Shown in pieces: positions 7,675-16,613 of a stretch of DNA of 64,000 bases. Each line of letters starts with the position of its first letter. Position 1 is the stretch's first letter. The notes under the pieces were generated by a model. The model saw only the letters and a list, made by a program, of their open reading frames with translations, was not told the DNA's origin and ran no database searches. The stretch comes from Desulfurivibrio dismutans (lineage in GTDB: Bacteria; Desulfobacterota; Desulfobulbia; Desulfobulbales; Desulfurivibrionaceae): contig NZ_JARGDQ010000008.1 in assembly GCF_029210385.1 (NCBI RefSeq), positions 88,281 through 152,280 of the forward strand, in the 5' to 3' direction. The translations under genes and the position numbers were made by a program.

Positions 7675-8541
7675 CTAACCACCAACGACGAGGGCCAGCC
7701 AGGTGGCTGCAAACATTACCAGACTGATCAGACCGTTGGCCGTAAAGAAGGAGAGTTTGATTTGCGACAGATCACCCGGACTCACCGCCCGGTGCTGATA
7801 AATCAATGCCCCGGCGGCCACCGCCAGCCCCAGGCCGTAAATGATATGCAGACTCATCATAAGGCCGATAATCACGAAACAGGCAAAGGCCAGCAGGTGG
7901 GCCAGCCCCGCCAGGCGAAAAGCCCGGCGGGAGCCAAAGCAGGCCGGCAGCGAGTAAAGCCCGGCATCCCGGTCAAACTTGGCATCCAGACAGGCATACA
8001 CGGTATCAAAACCGGCCACCCACAAAGCCACCCCCAGGGAAAGCAGCCAAGGGTACCCCTCCAGACTCCCGGCCACCGCCACCCAGCCGCCCAGCGGCGA
8101 CAGCGCCAGGGCCAACCCTAGAACCACATGACAGAACCAGGTGAAGCGTTTAGTCAGAGAATAGGTGAAGGCCAGCCCCAGGGCCAGGGGAGAGATCAGC
8201 AGGGCCAGGGGGTTAAGCATGTAGCAAGCGAAAAAGAACAGGAGCGCAGCCAGCATTACCAGCAGCCAGGCCTCCCAGAGTTTCACTGCTCCGGCGGGGA
8301 TGGCCCGTTCGGCGGTGCGGGGATTGGCGGCATCGAAACGATGGTCGACAATACGATTAAAGCCCATGGCTGCGGTACGGGCCGCCACCATGGCCAGAAT
8401 CAGCCATAACAGGATCGGCAGCTCCGGCCAACCGCGCCCCGCCAGCAGGGCCCCCATCAGGGCAAACGGCAGCGCAAACACACTGTGCTCAAACTTGATC
8501 ATCTCCAGCATGACCTTGATTTTGTTCCAGGATGCCTGCAT
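7675..8541 (-). CDS. mqnP: UbiA-family prenyltransferase of the futalosine menaquinone pathway
   Basis: 288 residues with about eight hydrophobic segments. Both Asp-rich motifs of the UbiA superfamily are visible: NRIVDHRFDAANPRT and DTVYACLDAKFDRDAG. They bind Mg-polyprenyl diphosphate and place the prenyl chain on the aromatic acceptor. The start fits the usual N-terminus (MQASWNKIKVMLEMIKFEHSVFALPFA). It is encoded directly after ubiX and with mqnA, mqnC and mqnE. This context points to prenylation of 1,4-dihydroxy-6-naphthoate rather than 4-hydroxybenzoate. The upstream gap carries an inverted-repeat element. Confidence 0.9.
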   Translation of the reverse strand: MQASWNKIKVMLEMIKFEHSVFALPFALMGALLAGRGWPELPILLWLILAMVAARTAAMGFNRIVDHRFDAANPRTAERAIPAGAVKLWEAWLLVMLAALLFFFACYMLNPLALLISPLALGLAFTYSLTKRFTWFCHVVLGLALALSPLGGWVAVAGSLEGYPWLLSLGVALWVAGFDTVYACLDAKFDRDAGLYSLPACFGSRRAFRLAGLAHLLAFACFVIIGLMMSLHIIYGLGLAVAAGALIYQHRAVSPGDLSQIKLSFFTANGLISLVMFAATWLALVVGG

Positions 8542-8600
8542 ATTTTCTACCCTTGCCAGTAAACGTTCACCAGGGCCAATAACTGCTGAGATAACGGACC

Positions 8601-8703
8601 GTAAACGTTCAGCCGTGCCGCAAATTCCGGCAGGCAGCCAGGCGCGGCGTACCCCCGTAAGCCTGGCTGAGCGACAGAAGATACGGCGCGGCTGAACGTT
8701 TAC
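8601..8703. repeat. 103-bp palindromic repeat, copy R2
   Basis: Arms of 20 bp (8601-8620 and 8684-8703) are complementary except for one G-T pair and start with GTAAACGTTCAGCCG. The centre contains a GCGTACCCCCGTAAGC element. A lone further arm (GTAAACGTTCACC) lies at 8559-8571. The ubiX stop codon falls within the right arm. Confidence 0.8.
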
Positions 8704-9278
8704 CCTTGCCAGCGAGGAAGATCGGGCACGACAAGCCCCAACTGTTCCGCCACCCGGCCGGCAAAAGCCCGGGCCAACTCGGACAGGCTCTGCGGGCCAT
8801 GGTAAAAACCCGGCATGGCCGGGCAGATGATCCCGCCGGCCTCATGCACCTTGAGCATATTGTGCAGGTGAGTCCGGTTCAGGGGCGTTTCCCGCACCGC
8901 CAGCACCAGGGGCCGCCGCTCCTTGAGGGTGACATCGGCGGCCCGGTGGATCAGGTTATGGCTCAAGCCGCCGGCCACCGCCGCCAAAGTGCCCATGCTG
9001 CAGGGCAATATCACCATGCCGGCAAACACCGCACTACCGCTGGCAAAGGGAGCGGTAAAATCCTTGATATCATAGCGACGGGTGACCAACTGGGCAAGCT
9101 GGTCGGCCGACCGGCCGGTTTCCAGGGTCACTACCTGTTCCCCGGCCTCGGAGATCACCAAGTGAACCTCCACCTCCATATCGGCCAGCAGTCGCAGAAA
9201 CTCCAAGGCATAAAGGGAACCGCTGGCTCCGGTAACGGCCAGAATTATTTTTTTATTATTTTTGCTTTTTGGCATCAT
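8700..9278 (-). CDS. ubiX: UbiX-family flavin prenyltransferase
   Basis: 192 residues, normal for UbiX. The N-terminal TGASGSLYALEFLRLL is the flavin-binding loop. PCSMGTLAAVAGGLSHNLIHRAADV and ERRPLVLAVRETPLN are the prenyl-phosphate site blocks. The enzyme attaches a dimethylallyl group to FMN to make prenylated FMN, the cofactor of UbiD-type decarboxylases. In the futalosine route such a decarboxylase acts on the prenylated naphthoate. No UbiD is in this window. The start overlaps the menG stop by 4 bp. The TAA stop is supplied by the arm of repeat R2, so the extreme C-terminus may be altered. Confidence 0.9.
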   Translation of the reverse strand: MMPKSKNNKKIILAVTGASGSLYALEFLRLLADMEVEVHLVISEAGEQVVTLETGRSADQLAQLVTRRYDIKDFTAPFASGSAVFAGMVILPCSMGTLAAVAGGLSHNLIHRAADVTLKERRPLVLAVRETPLNRTHLHNMLKVHEAGGIICPAMPGFYHGPQSLSELARAFAGRVAEQLGLVVPDLPRWQG

Positions 9279-10039
9279 TTAACCCCGATATAGACCGTAA
9301 CAATACCGAAGGTCAAGGGACGATAACCCACTCTGGCAAAACCCGCCGCCCGCATCATGCCGACCAGCTCATCGGGCTCATAAAAAGCAGCAATGGAGGC
9401 GGCCAGGTACTGATAGGCGTCCTGGTCACCGGAAACCAGCCCAGCCACCCGGGGCAGAATGCGATTGAGATAAAAATTGTAAAAAGGTTTGACCAGCCGG
9501 TTGCGGGGGCGGGAAAACTCGAGAATCAACAGTTTACCGCCGGGTTTGAGCACCCGCTGCATTTCCCGCAGCCCTTGCTCGGTGCGGGCCAGGTTGCGCA
9601 CCCCGAAGGCCACCGTCACCCCCCATACCCCGGCATCCTGCAGGGGAATCTGCTCACCGTCGCCACAGACCGGCAAAATGCGCGACAGCCGCCGGTCCCG
9701 GCGCCAATCATTCCGGCCAACCTTGAGCATATCCTCGCAAAAGTCCACCGCCACCACGGTCCGCTCTGGCGCCTGCCGGGCCAGTTCCAAAGACAGGGGC
9801 AGGGTGCCGGCACACAAATCCAGCACCGAGCCAGCCGGGAATTCCCGCAGTTCCCGGGCTACCACCCAGCGCCAGTAACGGTCAATCTGAAAGCTGAGCA
9901 CCGAGTTGAGCAAATCATAACGCCGACTGATGGCGGCGAATTTGCTCCTTACAAATTTCTTTTTGTCGTCGGGATGCTGCTGGTTGCCAGCACCTCCGGG
10001 GGGCCGACCGGGCTTGCACCCTGGCTCGTGATTATCCAT
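9275..10039 (-). CDS. ubiE: Demethylmenaquinone methyltransferase (UbiE/MenG family)
   Basis: 254 residues. The class I methyltransferase core is clear: VLDLCAGTLPLSLEL (SAM loop), VVAVDFCEDML, and the UbiE signatures RYDLLNSVLSF near the N-terminus and VAFGVRNLARTEQGLREMQRVLKPGGKLLILEFSRP. It performs the last methylation giving menaquinone. With a futalosine operon and no sign of ubiquinone genes, demethylmenaquinone is the likely substrate. The N-terminus is about 25 residues longer than in E. coli UbiE and proline/glycine rich, so a slightly later start is possible. It shares an ATGA overlap with ubiX. Confidence 0.92.
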   Translation of the reverse strand: MDNHEPGCKPGRPPGGAGNQQHPDDKKKFVRSKFAAISRRYDLLNSVLSFQIDRYWRWVVARELREFPAGSVLDLCAGTLPLSLELARQAPERTVVAVDFCEDMLKVGRNDWRRDRRLSRILPVCGDGEQIPLQDAGVWGVTVAFGVRNLARTEQGLREMQRVLKPGGKLLILEFSRPRNRLVKPFYNFYLNRILPRVAGLVSGDQDAYQYLAASIAAFYEPDELVGMMRAAGFARVGYRPLTFGIVTVYIGVK

Positions 10040-10142
10040 TACCGTCCAATTGGTTTCGTTTAGTGCCGGGCCGTGGCTTTAAGCGTGTAACCATCCTGCT
10101 CACACCTGGAGCAACTGGGTGCTGCTGGACAGTTTTACGCAT

Positions 10143-10158
10143 GTAAGTGATCGCTTAC
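10143..10158. repeat. Short palindromic arm of the GTAAGCG-type repeat, copy R8
   Basis: GTAAGTGATCGCTTAC is a near-perfect 16-bp palindrome directly after the mqnA stop. It is related to arms at 16540 and 30891. The flanking GGTGCTGCTGGACAG (around 10120) resembles the interior of the long copies. Confidence 0.5.
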
Positions 10159-11004
10159 CTACGCATGAATAATTTTCAAGGGCAGGGCCGCCGGCGGCAC
10201 CTCACACCGTTCGATCAACAGTTGAAAAAAACGCTCCAGCCCAGCCTGCTGCGCCGGATTGAAGTCATACTGCATGCCCGCCAGATAGCGCCGACACTCA
10301 TCTTCCGCCATGGGAATCCGCGGCGCCACCTGCCGGCAGATCGCCGACAGATCGTTCAGCCCTTCCCGCAGGCAACGTTTCAGTTCACGATGAATGGCCT
10401 GCACCGTGGCCGGCTGGGCCCGGTAGAATTCCTCCCGCACCGCCCACAGGGCAAAGACAAAAGGTAAGCCGGTTTGACCATACCAGATGTCGGCCAGGTC
10501 GTAACGGTAGGGATAAGTGCCGGCGGCAGCCAGAAACAGAGCCTCATCGCCGATGGAAAGCACCGCCTCCCCCGCTCCCTCCTCTTCATCCACCATATCC
10601 GCCACTTCATAGCGTGGTTCAAGGCGGTAAAGATCCTCCAGGATAATTTTCACCAGACTCACCGAGGTCTGGGAGCGTGAACTGAGCAACACCAGAGCGT
10701 TATTCAATTCGGTCAGCGGCCGACGGGCAAAGAGAAAAACGCTGCCCACCGCGCCGGTGGCGGAAATTGATAGATCGGCCAGAATCCGATATTTTTCAGG
10801 ATGCAGAGCATATTCATGGGAGGAGACCATGGCCAGGTCCAACTCCCCCCGGTACAGCAGGTGGTTAAGGACCGTCGGCGGCGCTTCCCGCAGCAGCCAG
10901 GCGGGTTCGTTGACCGTCCGCCGCCAGGTTTCGTAAACCGGCGCAGTATTGAGAAAGCTCACCATTCCCACCCGGGCCGTATTTTTCCGAGACTGCTTAG
11001 CCAT
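10159..11004 (-). CDS. mqnA: Chorismate dehydratase MqnA
   Basis: 281 residues of the MqnA/MqnD-type periplasmic-binding fold. Conserved blocks include GMVSFLNTAPVYE near the N-terminus, ELDLAMVSSHEYALHPEKY, LSSRSQTSVSLVKIIL and LPFVFALWAVREEF. MqnA converts chorismate to 3-enolpyruvylbenzoate, the first committed step of the futalosine pathway. MqnD (1,4-dihydroxy-6-naphthoate synthase) is a paralogue. The spacing to the other mqn genes and the WYGQTGLPFVFALWAV region favour MqnA. It starts 6 bp after the deaminase gene and is followed by a palindromic repeat arm. Confidence 0.9.
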   Translation of the reverse strand: MAKQSRKNTARVGMVSFLNTAPVYETWRRTVNEPAWLLREAPPTVLNHLLYRGELDLAMVSSHEYALHPEKYRILADLSISATGAVGSVFLFARRPLTELNNALVLLSSRSQTSVSLVKIILEDLYRLEPRYEVADMVDEEEGAGEAVLSIGDEALFLAAAGTYPYRYDLADIWYGQTGLPFVFALWAVREEFYRAQPATVQAIHRELKRCLREGLNDLSAICRQVAPRIPMAEDECRRYLAGMQYDFNPAQQAGLERFFQLLIERCEVPPAALPLKIIHA

Positions 11005-11009
11005 AAGGC

Positions 11010-12230
11010 CTATTCAATCCATTCCAGGCGGATCTCCTCACCCGCTGTGGTCAAATATTCCAGCACGGTCTCAGGCTGACCGGACGCCGTCGGGCACTCC
11101 ACCGCCAGCAGGGCCGAGGACACCCCAGGGGCAATCACCCCGGTTTCACCTTCCCGCCCCAGCAAGCGGGCGCCGGCCAGGGTGGCCATGGCCAGAACCG
11201 TGGCCGGTTCCACTCCAGGATGATCCTCCCGCAGAACTTTCATTTCATGCCACAGGGAAAAACCGTGATTGCTGGCCTGGCTGTCGGTGCCCAGAGCCGG
11301 CAGGATGTCGGCCGCCAGATAGTCCGGCAGCGGAGCACGCCCCACCCCCAGGTAACGATTGGATCCCGGGCACAAACAGACTCCGGAGCGGCGGGCGGCC
11401 AGCAGCGAGATATCTTCCCGACTTACCCGCACCCCATGGACACAAATGGTTTGCTCATCCAGCAGCCCCAAACGGTCCAGCCAGGCTACGGCACTGCGAT
11501 TGGGCGGCCGAAAAGCGGTGAGATCAAGCCCCCGCTCCACCAGAAAATCACGCAACGGTCCGCCGCCGTGGGCTAGAAACTCCTCCTCGGCGGCCGACTC
11601 GGCCACATGAACGGGAAACCGGCAGGAATCACCGCCGGCCCGCTTCTTCAGGGCGCGAAAAAGTTCCGGGCCGGTGGAGTAAAGGGCATGCCCGGTACAG
11701 CATAACTCGGCTGGCTGCCCGGCCAGCCGGGCCAGGGCAGCGTCCTGGGCAGCTCCGGAAAAACCCAGCAGCTCAAGATAAAAAAAGACCTCGGCCTTGA
11801 ACAGGCGGCCGATTTCGGCACTGGCTGGATCGTTGCCGATATCCAGCACCGTCCGACACCCCCCGGTAAAAAGTCGGGCCAGGGCCAACAGGGCCGCGTC
11901 GGGATCGGCCGGACGCTCCTGGCGGGCCGCCAGCAGGCGCCGAATCCAGCCGGTGATATCGCCCGGTTCCGGCTGCCACTCCCGGCTCAGAAAGGCCAGG
12001 CCGGAGAGTTCGAGATGGCAGTGGGCGTTGACCAGGGCCGGGATCAGCACATGTCCTTCATAATCCACCTCGGCCGCCAAAGGGAGCACCTCGGCCTGCC
12101 GGCGCAACTCGGCGTAGGGCCCCACCGCCCGCACCCGGCCATTTTCCGTCAGGACCGCGCCGTTTGACAGGGGCGGTGAGGCCACCGGCAAAACCAGCGG
12201 GGCTCGGTACAAACGCATGCTTTCGGCCAT
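11010..12230 (-). CDS. Amidohydrolase, probable aminofutalosine deaminase
   Basis: 406 residues from the ATG at 12230 (GAGG, 5-nt spacing). Longer versions of the frame overlap mqnC. The metal site of the cytosine-deaminase-like amidohydrolases is complete: HCH in VNAHCHLELSGL, His in FPVHVAE, His in ICVHGVRVS, and Asp in LGTDSQASN. Between mqnC and mqnA this is expected to deaminate 6-amino-6-deoxyfutalosine (the MqnE product) to futalosine. S-adenosylhomocysteine/methylthioadenosine deaminase is the close alternative in this family, but context favours the menaquinone role. Confidence 0.87.
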   Translation of the reverse strand: MAESMRLYRAPLVLPVASPPLSNGAVLTENGRVRAVGPYAELRRQAEVLPLAAEVDYEGHVLIPALVNAHCHLELSGLAFLSREWQPEPGDITGWIRRLLAARQERPADPDAALLALARLFTGGCRTVLDIGNDPASAEIGRLFKAEVFFYLELLGFSGAAQDAALARLAGQPAELCCTGHALYSTGPELFRALKKRAGGDSCRFPVHVAESAAEEEFLAHGGGPLRDFLVERGLDLTAFRPPNRSAVAWLDRLGLLDEQTICVHGVRVSREDISLLAARRSGVCLCPGSNRYLGVGRAPLPDYLAADILPALGTDSQASNHGFSLWHEMKVLREDHPGVEPATVLAMATLAGARLLGREGETGVIAPGVSSALLAVECPTASGQPETVLEYLTTAGEEIRLEWIE

Positions 12231-12279
12231 GGCTTCCTCATGCTGGTCGGCACCGCCAGTTACTGCGGCACCGAAGATA

Positions 12280-13422
12280 TTATTCGCAAAGGGTGTAGTC
12301 CATCCGCCGGCGACGGGCGGTAAAGCCGGCGCCTTCCACCAGGCGGCGGATTTCCTCTTCGGAAAGACGAAAACTAACCCCGGCGGCAGCAACCACATTT
12401 TCCTCGATCATGGTGCTGCCAAAATCGTTGGCCCCAAACGACAAAGAAACCTGGGCGATCTTCGGCCCCTGGGTAACCCAGGAGGCCTGGATATTGGCAA
12501 CATTATCAAGAAAAATCCGACTGAGGGCCAGCATCTTGAGATACTCAAAGGCGGTGGTTTTGTTAATTCCGGCCAGAGCGGTATGATCCGGCTGAAAAGG
12601 CCAAGGAATAAAAGCGGTAAAACCGCCGGTACGATCCTGCAGGTCACGAATTCGCTGCAGGTGCTCCATCCTTTCAGGCATGGTTTCGATATGGCCGAAC
12701 ATCATGGTGGCGGTGGTCCGCATCCCCAACTCGTGGGCCTCTCCCATGACGGCTATCCATTCATCGGCATTGCATTTGCGCGGGGCGATCTCCCGGCGCA
12801 CCCGATTGGAGAGGATCTCGGCCCCACCTCCGGGCATGGAATCCAAACCGGCGATCTGCAGGCGGGCCAGCACCTCCCGGGTGGAAATCCCCGCCAGAGT
12901 GGCAAAGTGGTGAATCTCGGGGGGGGAAAAACCGTGCACATGGATCCCGTAACCCTTGATAAAGCGCAGCATCTCTTCGTAAAATTCCAGCGACTGGTCC
13001 GGGTGCAAGCCTCCCTGAAGCAGGATCTGGTTGCCGCCCAGTTCCTTGGTCTCTTCAATCTTGCGGCCAAGCTCGGCCCGGCTCAACAACCGGCCGGCGG
13101 GGTCTTCGGGAGCCTTGAAAAAAGCGCAGAACTTGCAGGCGGAGATACAGATATCGGTATAGTTGATGTTGCGGTCGATGATATAGGTAACCATCGGCTC
13201 CGGGTGCAAACGACGGCGCACCACATCGGCCAGCAGCCCCAGCTGCAGCAGGTCGGTTGCCGCCACCAGATCCAGGGCCTCGGCTGCGGTAACGCGTTCA
13301 CCGGCCAGAATCTTTTGGGGCAGACGGTCGCGTAAGACCGCATCTTGCACCCTCCCGTACCCTTTTACGGCAGATTGGCCCTCGTAATCACTTCCTTTTT
13401 GCTTGGTCTCTTGCATGGTCAT
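12280..13422 (-). CDS. mqnC: Cyclic dehypoxanthinyl futalosine synthase MqnC (radical SAM)
   Basis: 380 residues. The radical SAM triad is CISACKFCAFF. The MqnC-type run DRNINYTDICISACKFC, LGGNQILLQGGLHPD and HGFSPPEI separate it from the paralogue MqnE 120 bp upstream. MqnC closes the second ring of dehypoxanthine futalosine through a SAM radical. The first Met (13422) and a Met two codons later are both possible starts, and no clear ribosome site separates them. Confidence 0.93.
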   Translation of the reverse strand: MTMQETKQKGSDYEGQSAVKGYGRVQDAVLRDRLPQKILAGERVTAAEALDLVAATDLLQLGLLADVVRRRLHPEPMVTYIIDRNINYTDICISACKFCAFFKAPEDPAGRLLSRAELGRKIEETKELGGNQILLQGGLHPDQSLEFYEEMLRFIKGYGIHVHGFSPPEIHHFATLAGISTREVLARLQIAGLDSMPGGGAEILSNRVRREIAPRKCNADEWIAVMGEAHELGMRTTATMMFGHIETMPERMEHLQRIRDLQDRTGGFTAFIPWPFQPDHTALAGINKTTAFEYLKMLALSRIFLDNVANIQASWVTQGPKIAQVSLSFGANDFGSTMIEENVVAAAGVSFRLSEEEIRRLVEGAGFTARRRRMDYTLCE

Positions 13423-13436
13423 TTTTTATCGGCATC

Positions 13437-13500
13437 GCCAGTGCCGCGCCGCAGACTGGGCGCACACTGTATCTCTTTGTTTTTACGTTATCGCCCGCCC
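13437..13500. repeat. Dispersed intergenic repeat, second type
   Basis: The stretch CGCCGCAGACTGGGCGCACA followed by a GTTTTTACGTT run has a clear relative in opposite orientation at 25715-25780 (CAACGCAAAAAC ... TGCGCGCCCAGTCGGCGGCA). Both lie just outside genes. The match was judged by eye. Confidence 0.45.
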
Positions 13501-13540
13501 CTTCCAGCGGGGCTTTTGGCGAGGATATCCCTGTTATCAG

Positions 13541-14653
13541 CTACGAACGAGGGGTGAGTTTTTCATAGAGGGTGTCCCGCTCCACCGGCACCCGGCCGGC
13601 TTCCTTGATCAACCGGATCAGTTCGCTGTCGGCCATGGCCTGCTCCGCTTCACCGCCGGCCATTTTGGTGATCAATTCTTCCTTGATGGTGCCGTCCAGG
13701 TCATCGGCCCCGAAAGACAATGCCACCTGGGCCAGCTTGGGGCCGATCATCACCCAGTAGGCTTTGATATGATCAAAGTTATCCAGCAGCAGCCGGGCCA
13801 CCGCGATGTTGCGCAGATCCTCCACCCCGGAGGTACGGGCCAGCCCCGGGTTGGTAATGGAAAGCTCGGTATTGCGGGGATGATAAGCCAAGGGGATAAA
13901 GGTGAGAAAACCGCCGGTTTCGTCCTGGGTCTGCCGCAACATCAGCAGGTGCTCCACCCGCTCTTCCAGGGTTTCGATATGCCCGTAAAGCATGGTGGCG
14001 TTGCTGCGCAATCCCAGCCCGTGGGCGGTGCGGGCCACCTCCAGCCAGCCCTCGCCGGAGAGTTTTTTCTCACAGGTAAGCCGGCGAATCCGGGGGCTGA
14101 ACACTTCGGCCCCGCCACCGGGAATGGAGTCAAGCCCGGCGGTCTGCAGTTCCCGTAGACACTCTTGCACGCTTTGGCCAGAAAGTTCAGCCAGATGGGC
14201 GATCTCCACCCCGGTAAATGCCTGAATATGAACCCCGGGCCGCTCCTCTTTAATAGCTCGCAGCATCTCCAGGTAGTAAGAATAGGGCAGATCGGGGTGA
14301 ATGCCGCCCACCACGTGGATCTCGCTGATGGGCTCGTCCAGCCGGGCGCGAATCTTCTCACGGATCTCGGCAATGCTCATCTCATAGGCCTGATCGGAAT
14401 CGCGATCCTTGCCAAAAGCGCAGAATTTGCAGAGGTTGGTGCAGATATTGGAATAATTAAGGTGCTGGTTATAAATAAAAAAAGCCTTGTCGCCGTTTTT
14501 CCGCTCCCGGACGATATTGGCCAGATACCCCAGCAGCAACAGGTCGGGACAGCGATACAGGGTTAAGCCATCTTCCCGGCTGAGTCGCTCACCGCCTTCC
14601 ACTTTGGCAGCGATCTCGGCCAGGCCGGCCTTTTTAAACAGTTCTTCCATCAT
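13541..14653 (-). CDS. mqnE: Aminofutalosine synthase MqnE (radical SAM)
   Basis: 370 residues. The cluster motif is CTNLCKFCAFG within NYSNICTNLCKFC. IHVVGGIHPDLPYSYYLEMLRAIKEE and HIQAFTGVEI are the MqnE-type blocks. The enzyme joins 3-enolpyruvylbenzoate (from MqnA) to SAM-derived adenosyl radical, giving aminofutalosine. It is the promoter-proximal gene of the menaquinone operon, read toward mqnC. No strong ribosome site is visible before the double Met start. Confidence 0.93.
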   Translation of the reverse strand: MMEELFKKAGLAEIAAKVEGGERLSREDGLTLYRCPDLLLLGYLANIVRERKNGDKAFFIYNQHLNYSNICTNLCKFCAFGKDRDSDQAYEMSIAEIREKIRARLDEPISEIHVVGGIHPDLPYSYYLEMLRAIKEERPGVHIQAFTGVEIAHLAELSGQSVQECLRELQTAGLDSIPGGGAEVFSPRIRRLTCEKKLSGEGWLEVARTAHGLGLRSNATMLYGHIETLEERVEHLLMLRQTQDETGGFLTFIPLAYHPRNTELSITNPGLARTSGVEDLRNIAVARLLLDNFDHIKAYWVMIGPKLAQVALSFGADDLDGTIKEELITKMAGGEAEQAMADSELIRLIKEAGRVPVERDTLYEKLTPRS

Positions 14654-15208
14654 AAGTCTACCGCATCCATATCTTTATATCAGCCGACACCACCAATCTG
14701 TGGTGAGCCATGATTACTGCCGCTGATCACCTGCAAACAAGGAGATGCAGGAAATCCGCCGGGCACAGATGATTTATTGACCGGGGCGCCCTAGAGGTAT
14801 CTCGAAACCGGGAAAATTGCAACAAATTACCGGCTGTGCCCCTTTGTCGGCAAACAACAAGCGAGTACCACCCAGGTATTTTTTTTCAAAGCCACCAAAG
14901 CCGTGATAACAAACAGTTAGCCAGTGCAAAAGCGGACAAAATTTGCATTATCCAGCAAAACCGGTTATGCTAGCCTTAAATTTTGCTCCAAATCAACCAG
15001 TCACGCACCTGGCAATGGGCCGACAGGCCATCCATTCGGCACTGTTGCGCCGGCTTGCTTAAGCCTGTCCCGGTTAGTGCATGCCATTGCCTACGACCGG
15101 CTCTAAAAAAGAGCCTGGCAGCACTTTCTTATCTGTCTCACTCGTTGCAATGTCCGTTACCGCGCTTCGCCGCGGGTCGTCAGGTGCCTGAATCAGGAGG
15201 ATACCACC
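14654..15208. other. 555-bp intergenic region between divergent mqnE and kamA
   Basis: No credible gene on either strand. The part next to kamA is less GC-rich and may hold its promoter. A short stem GGCTCT-AAAAA-AGAGCC lies at 15099-15115, without a T run. Transcription starts for both divergent operons must lie here. No clear consensus boxes could be settled on. Confidence 0.5.
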
Positions 15209-16543
15209 ATGTACGCACCACCAAAGACCGACTCCGATCGCGCCACCGAACAAGATTTCCGTTCCGGTATGACTTCCACCCCGGAACAGTGGGAGGACTG
15301 GCGCTGGCATCTGCGCCATACCATCAAAAAAATCGATACCGTGGAACGGCTGCTGGGCACCACCTTTGCCCCGGAAAAGCGCCAAGAGCTGGCCGAAACC
15401 ATCGCCCGCTTTCCCATGGCCATCACCCCACACTACTTCTCCCTCATCGACCGGGAGAACTACGAGGAGGATCCGGTGTTCCGTCAGTCGGTCCCCAGTT
15501 TAAGCGAACTCAAGATCGGCGCCAGTGAACACAGCGACCCCCTGGCCGAGGACCAGGACAGCCCGGCCCCGGGGATTACCCATCGCTACCCCGACCGGGT
15601 GCTGTTCCATGTTTCCAACCTGTGCGCCATGTACTGCCGCCACTGTACCCGCAAACGAAAAGTAGGCGACGTGGATTCAGTACCGGACAAAAAAAATCTT
15701 AAAGCCGGCCTGGAATACATTCGGCAAACACCGGCCATTCGCGATGTGCTGCTCTCCGGCGGCGACCCTTTTCTGTTGAGCGACGAACTGATCGACTGGC
15801 TGCTTGCCGAACTGCGGGCCATTGAGCATGTGGAGGTGATCCGCATCGGCACCCGTACCCCGGTGGTACTGCCCCAGCGGATTACCCCCGAGTTGGTGGC
15901 GATTCTCAAAAAACACCACCCTTTGTGGATCAACACCCACTTCAACCACCCCCGGGAAATCACCGCCCGCTCCCGCAAGGCCTTGGCCATGCTGGCCGAT
16001 GCCGGCATCCCCTTGGGCAACCAGTCGGTACTGCTGGCCGGGGTCAACGACTGCCCGCGGGTGATCAAGCGGCTGGTGCACAAGCTGGTGGCCAACCGGG
16101 TGCGGCCCTATTATCTCTACCAGTGCGACCTTTCCGAGGGGCTGGCCAATTTCCGGACCCCGGTGGGCAAAGGGATCGAGATTATCGAAAGCCTGATCGG
16201 ACATACCAGCGGTTTTGCCGTACCCACCTACGTTATCGACGCCCCCGGTGGCGGCGGTAAAATTCCGGTGATGCCCAATTACCTGATCTCCTGGTCCACC
16301 AACAAGGTAGTCCTGCGTAATTTTGAAGGCGTGATCACCACTTACAAGGAGCCGGATTCCTATCAACCCATCTTCTGTGACCGCAACTGCGAAGACTGCC
16401 ACCTGGATCTGCCACTGGAAAATACCGAAGACCAGGAAAACACCATCGGCATTTCCGGGCTGCTGGCCGACTACGAAGAGGCCATTACCCTGGTGCCGGA
16501 AAACACCGAACGAATGGAACGCCGGGATGACGATGAACAGTAA
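15209..16543 (+). CDS. kamA: L-lysine 2,3-aminomutase
   Basis: 444 residues, typical for KamA, with AGGAGG 8 nt before the ATG. The radical SAM motif is [15 protein letters not shown] and the PLP-lysine block is [16 protein letters not shown], both diagnostic. GGDPFLLSD and [12 protein letters not shown] are also conserved. It isomerises L-lysine to L-beta-lysine. With ablB next in line, the product is acetylated to N-epsilon-acetyl-beta-lysine, a compatible solute of methanogens and halotolerant anaerobes. This suggests salt-dependent expression, but no operator is recognised. The TAA stop is provided by the first arm of a palindromic repeat. Confidence 0.95.
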   Translation: MYAPPKTDSDRATEQDFRSGMTSTPEQWEDWRWHLRHTIKKIDTVERLLGTTFAPEKRQELAETIARFPMAITPHYFSLIDRENYEEDPVFRQSVPSLSELKIGASEHSDPLAEDQDSPAPGITHRYPDRVLFHVSNLCAMYCRHCTRKRKVGDVDSVPDKKNLKAGLEYIRQTPAIRDVLLSGGDPFLLSDELIDWLLAELRAIEHVEVIRIGTRTPVVLPQRITPELVAILKKHHPLWINTHFNHPREITARSRKALAMLADAGIPLGNQSVLLAGVNDCPRVIKRLVHKLVANRVRPYYLYQCDLSEGLANFRTPVGKGIEIIESLIGHTSGFAVPTYVIDAPGGGGKIPVMPNYLISWSTNKVVLRNFEGVITTYKEPDSYQPIFCDRNCEDCHLDLPLENTEDQENTIGISGLLADYEEAITLVPENTERMERRDDDEQ

Positions 16544-16588
16544 GCGATCACGGGGCACCACATCTTGCGGCACCCCGCGACCGCTTAC
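16540..16588. repeat. 49-bp palindromic repeat, copy R3
   Basis: Arms GTAAGCGATCACGGGG and CCCCGCGACCGCTTAC pair with two mismatches. The first 20 bases are identical to the start of the copy at 30891. The kamA stop codon (16541-16543) lies in the left arm, and the ablB gene starts 26 bp after the element. Confidence 0.75.
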
Positions 16589-16613
16589 GGGACAACCCCT
16601 GTGACTGATTACG

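Noticed and set aside
14924..15106. 60-codon plus-strand frame before kamA
   Set aside because: No ribosome site, no domain, ordinary intergenic composition.
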